Assembly: GCF_004320525.1 (NCBI RefSeq)
Contig: NZ_SIHX01000002.1
Coordinates: forward strand, 186,001 to 250,000
DNA length: 64,000 nt
Reading direction: 5' to 3'
Source: Arthrobacter sp. S39
Lineage (GTDB): Bacteria; Actinomycetota; Actinomycetes; Actinomycetales; Micrococcaceae
The notes under the pieces are model-generated. The model saw only the letters and a list, made by a program, of their open reading frames with translations, was not told the origin of the DNA and did not search any database. This document shows positions 62,507 through 64,000 of this stretch, piece after piece. Numbering within the stretch: position 1 is the stretch's first letter; each line of letters starts with the position of its first letter. The position numbers were made by a program, and so were the translations under genes.

Positions 62507-63363
62507 CCTTTAACCCCGCTGTGCGTAATGCTGGCGACGATGTGCTTCTGCAGCACGGCAAAAATCACCAGGCACGGGATAAAGCTGACCAGGGTGGCGG
62601 CCATGACGTTGGAGGTCGAGGCCGTCTCTGTGTTCAGCGTTGCCAGGCCCACGGTCAACGTCCTGGCCGCGTCCGACTGCCCCACCACCAGCGGCCAGAG
62701 GAGGTCGTTCCAGTGCCACAAGAAGACGAAGATGGCCAGCGTTGCCAGGACCGGACGGATCAGCGGGAGCACAACCTGCCAGAAGGTCCGCCATTCGCCG
62801 GCGCCGTCGATCCGGGCGGCGTCGAACAGTTCCTCCGGCATGTCCCGCACGAACTGGCGGATGAGGAAGATTGCCTGGGCGTTGGCCAGTGTGGGCAGGA
62901 TCAGCCCCCACAGGGTGTTCACGCCGCCCATCTTGGAGATGAGGATGAACGTGGGGATCAAGGTGGCCTGGACGGGCACCATCATGGTGGCGATGATGGC
63001 CCACAGCAGGGCGTTCCGTCCCGGGAACCTCTTCCGGGCAAGTGCGTAGGCGGCCATGGAAGCGGTGAGCAGGACCACCACCACGGACACTGCTGAATAC
63101 AGGAACGAGTTCCACAGCCAGAGCGGGAATTCGCCCACGTTGAAGATGCGGATGATGTTGTCCAGCGTCAGCGACGGCGGAAGCGCGTACGGCAGCGTGG
63201 GCGCGTCCTCGGGGGAGAGCGCCAGCACCGCCACCGCAATGAGGGGTGCCACCGTGAACAGGGAAATCACTGCCAGCACCAGGACCAGTGTGCGCTGGCG
63301 GCGCTTTTCGTTGCCGGGCCGGTTGCTGCCCCGGCGGAGGCGGGGCACCTGGATGACGGTCAC
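62503..63363 (-). CDS. Sugar ABC transporter permease (MalG type)
   Basis: 286 residues, six transmembrane segments, EAA loop LFDAARIDGAGEWRTFWQVVLP. It overlaps the other permease gene by four bases and the oxidoreductase gene by four. Confidence 0.93.
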   Translation of the reverse strand: MTVIQVPRLRRGSNRPGNEKRRQRTLVLVLAVISLFTVAPLIAVAVLALSPEDAPTLPYALPPSLTLDNIIRIFNVGEFPLWLWNSFLYSAVSVVVVLLTASMAAYALARKRFPGRNALLWAIIATMMVPVQATLIPTFILISKMGGVNTLWGLILPTLANAQAIFLIRQFVRDMPEELFDAARIDGAGEWRTFWQVVLPLIRPVLATLAIFVFLWHWNDLLWPLVVGQSDAARTLTVGLATLNTETASTSNVMAATLVSFIPCLVIFAVLQKHIVASITHSGVKG

Positions 63364-64000
63364 TTGGAGTCCTTACCTTCGAAGAAGCGCTGCTGGATGA
63401 GCGAGAGGATGAGCACGATGACGAACAGCACCACGCCAATGGCCGAGGCGTAGCCGAAGTCGAAGAATTTGAAGCCCTCGTCGAACAGGAAGTAGATCAG
63501 GCTGTGGCTGGCCCTGGCGGGCCCGCCGCCGGTCATCACATAGATGGTGTCGAAAACCTGGAAACCGACGATCGTCTCGATGACCAGCACGAAAAAGAGC
63601 ACAGGTTTCAGGAGCGGCAGCGTCACGTACCAGAACGACTTCCACGCGCCGGCGCCGTCGATCCGGGCAGCCTCGTGGACTTCGGCGGGCTGGGCTTTCA
63701 GGCCCGCCAGGAAGATGAGCATGGAATAGCCGAATCCCTTCCACACGGACACCACGGCAAGTGAGACCAGAACCATCAGTTGCGGACCCGAGGTGAACGG
63801 GACCGGTCCCAGGCCCAGGCCGCCCAATGCTGCGTTGAGCGGCCCGTCCGTGGAGAAGATCCAGGTCCAGATGATCCCCGCCATGACGAAGGAGCTCAGG
63901 TAAGGAATGAACAGCAGGGCCCGGAAGGCGCCGGTGAAGCGAACGAGCTTGTCCAGCAGCACGGCTCCGGCCAGCGAAACGGCAATGATGAACGGAACAA
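63360..64000 (-). CDS. Sugar ABC transporter permease (MalF type), N-terminus beyond the window edge
   Basis: About 213 codons; the frame stays open to the edge, so the true start lies outside. EAA loop VHEAARIDGAGAWKSFWYVTLP and FIPYLSSFVMAGIIWTWIFS are typical. The binding protein of this importer probably precedes it outside the window. The substrate is unknown. Confidence 0.9.
   Translation of the reverse strand, partial: VPFIIAVSLAGAVLLDKLVRFTGAFRALLFIPYLSSFVMAGIIWTWIFSTDGPLNAALGGLGLGPVPFTSGPQLMVLVSLAVVSVWKGFGYSMLIFLAGLKAQPAEVHEAARIDGAGAWKSFWYVTLPLLKPVLFFVLVIETIVGFQVFDTIYVMTGGGPARASHSLIYFLFDEGFKFFDFGYASAIGVVLFVIVLILSLIQQRFFEGKDSK

Overview
The window looks like the chromosome of a high-GC actinobacterium of the Micrococcaceae, most likely Arthrobacter or Pseudarthrobacter. 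The reasons are the GC-rich codon use, frequent GTG/TTG starts, ATGA gene overlaps, lipoprotein-anchored ABC binding proteins, actinobacterial regulator boxes (LexA, DtxR), a 418-residue alditol-oxidase homologue and a DUF5997 gene paired with a LysR-effector-domain gene. This is an inference from content; no rRNA or tRNA gene was seen.

0-10 kb is a glucarate/galactarate-type sugar-acid locus. On the minus strand lie an AEC permease (cut by the window edge), a glucarate dehydratase gene carrying a frameshift, 2,5-dioxovalerate dehydrogenase, 5-dehydro-4-deoxyglucarate dehydratase and a LysR regulator. On the plus strand are a tripartite tricarboxylate-type transporter (tctCBA) and a universal stress protein. 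The two outward-facing promoters share a conserved LysR-like box pair. 10-22 kb holds a TetR/flavin amine oxidase divergon, a PPOX-fold protein that shares an operator with a MarR gene 9 kb away, a BNR-repeat protein, a TM2 protein, an XRE-cupin/TrxR-like/methyltransferase divergon, the DUF5997/LysR-effector-domain pair and a universal stress protein. 22-30 kb holds a 5-oxoprolinase-type operon (pxpA, fused pxpBC, biotin carboxylase-BCCP), a xylitol/alditol oxidase and a GH27 alpha-galactosidase.

30-46 kb is an accessory stretch: a pentapeptide-repeat protein, umuD and umuC separated by an antisense GNAT gene and preceded by a LexA box, several small lipoproteins, acetyltransferases, hydrolases, a C39-like protein, two DHFR-fold proteins, a phosphotransferase and an MFS efflux pump. 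A serine-recombinase remnant and a 580-bp gene-free segment point to old insertions.

46-51.5 kb is a SBP_bac_5-type ABC importer behind a DtxR-like iron box, so it may take up a metallophore rather than peptides. 51.6-61.4 kb is an arabinan-degradation locus: a secreted GH43 arabinanase divergent from an oligosaccharide ABC importer without its own ATPase, a cytoplasmic GH43, a DUF624 protein, a GH51 arabinofuranosidase and a lipoprotein GH43. Three LacI-type operators sit at its promoters. The window ends in a second sugar ABC operon (Gfo/Idh/MocA protein and two permeases, the last one cut by the edge).
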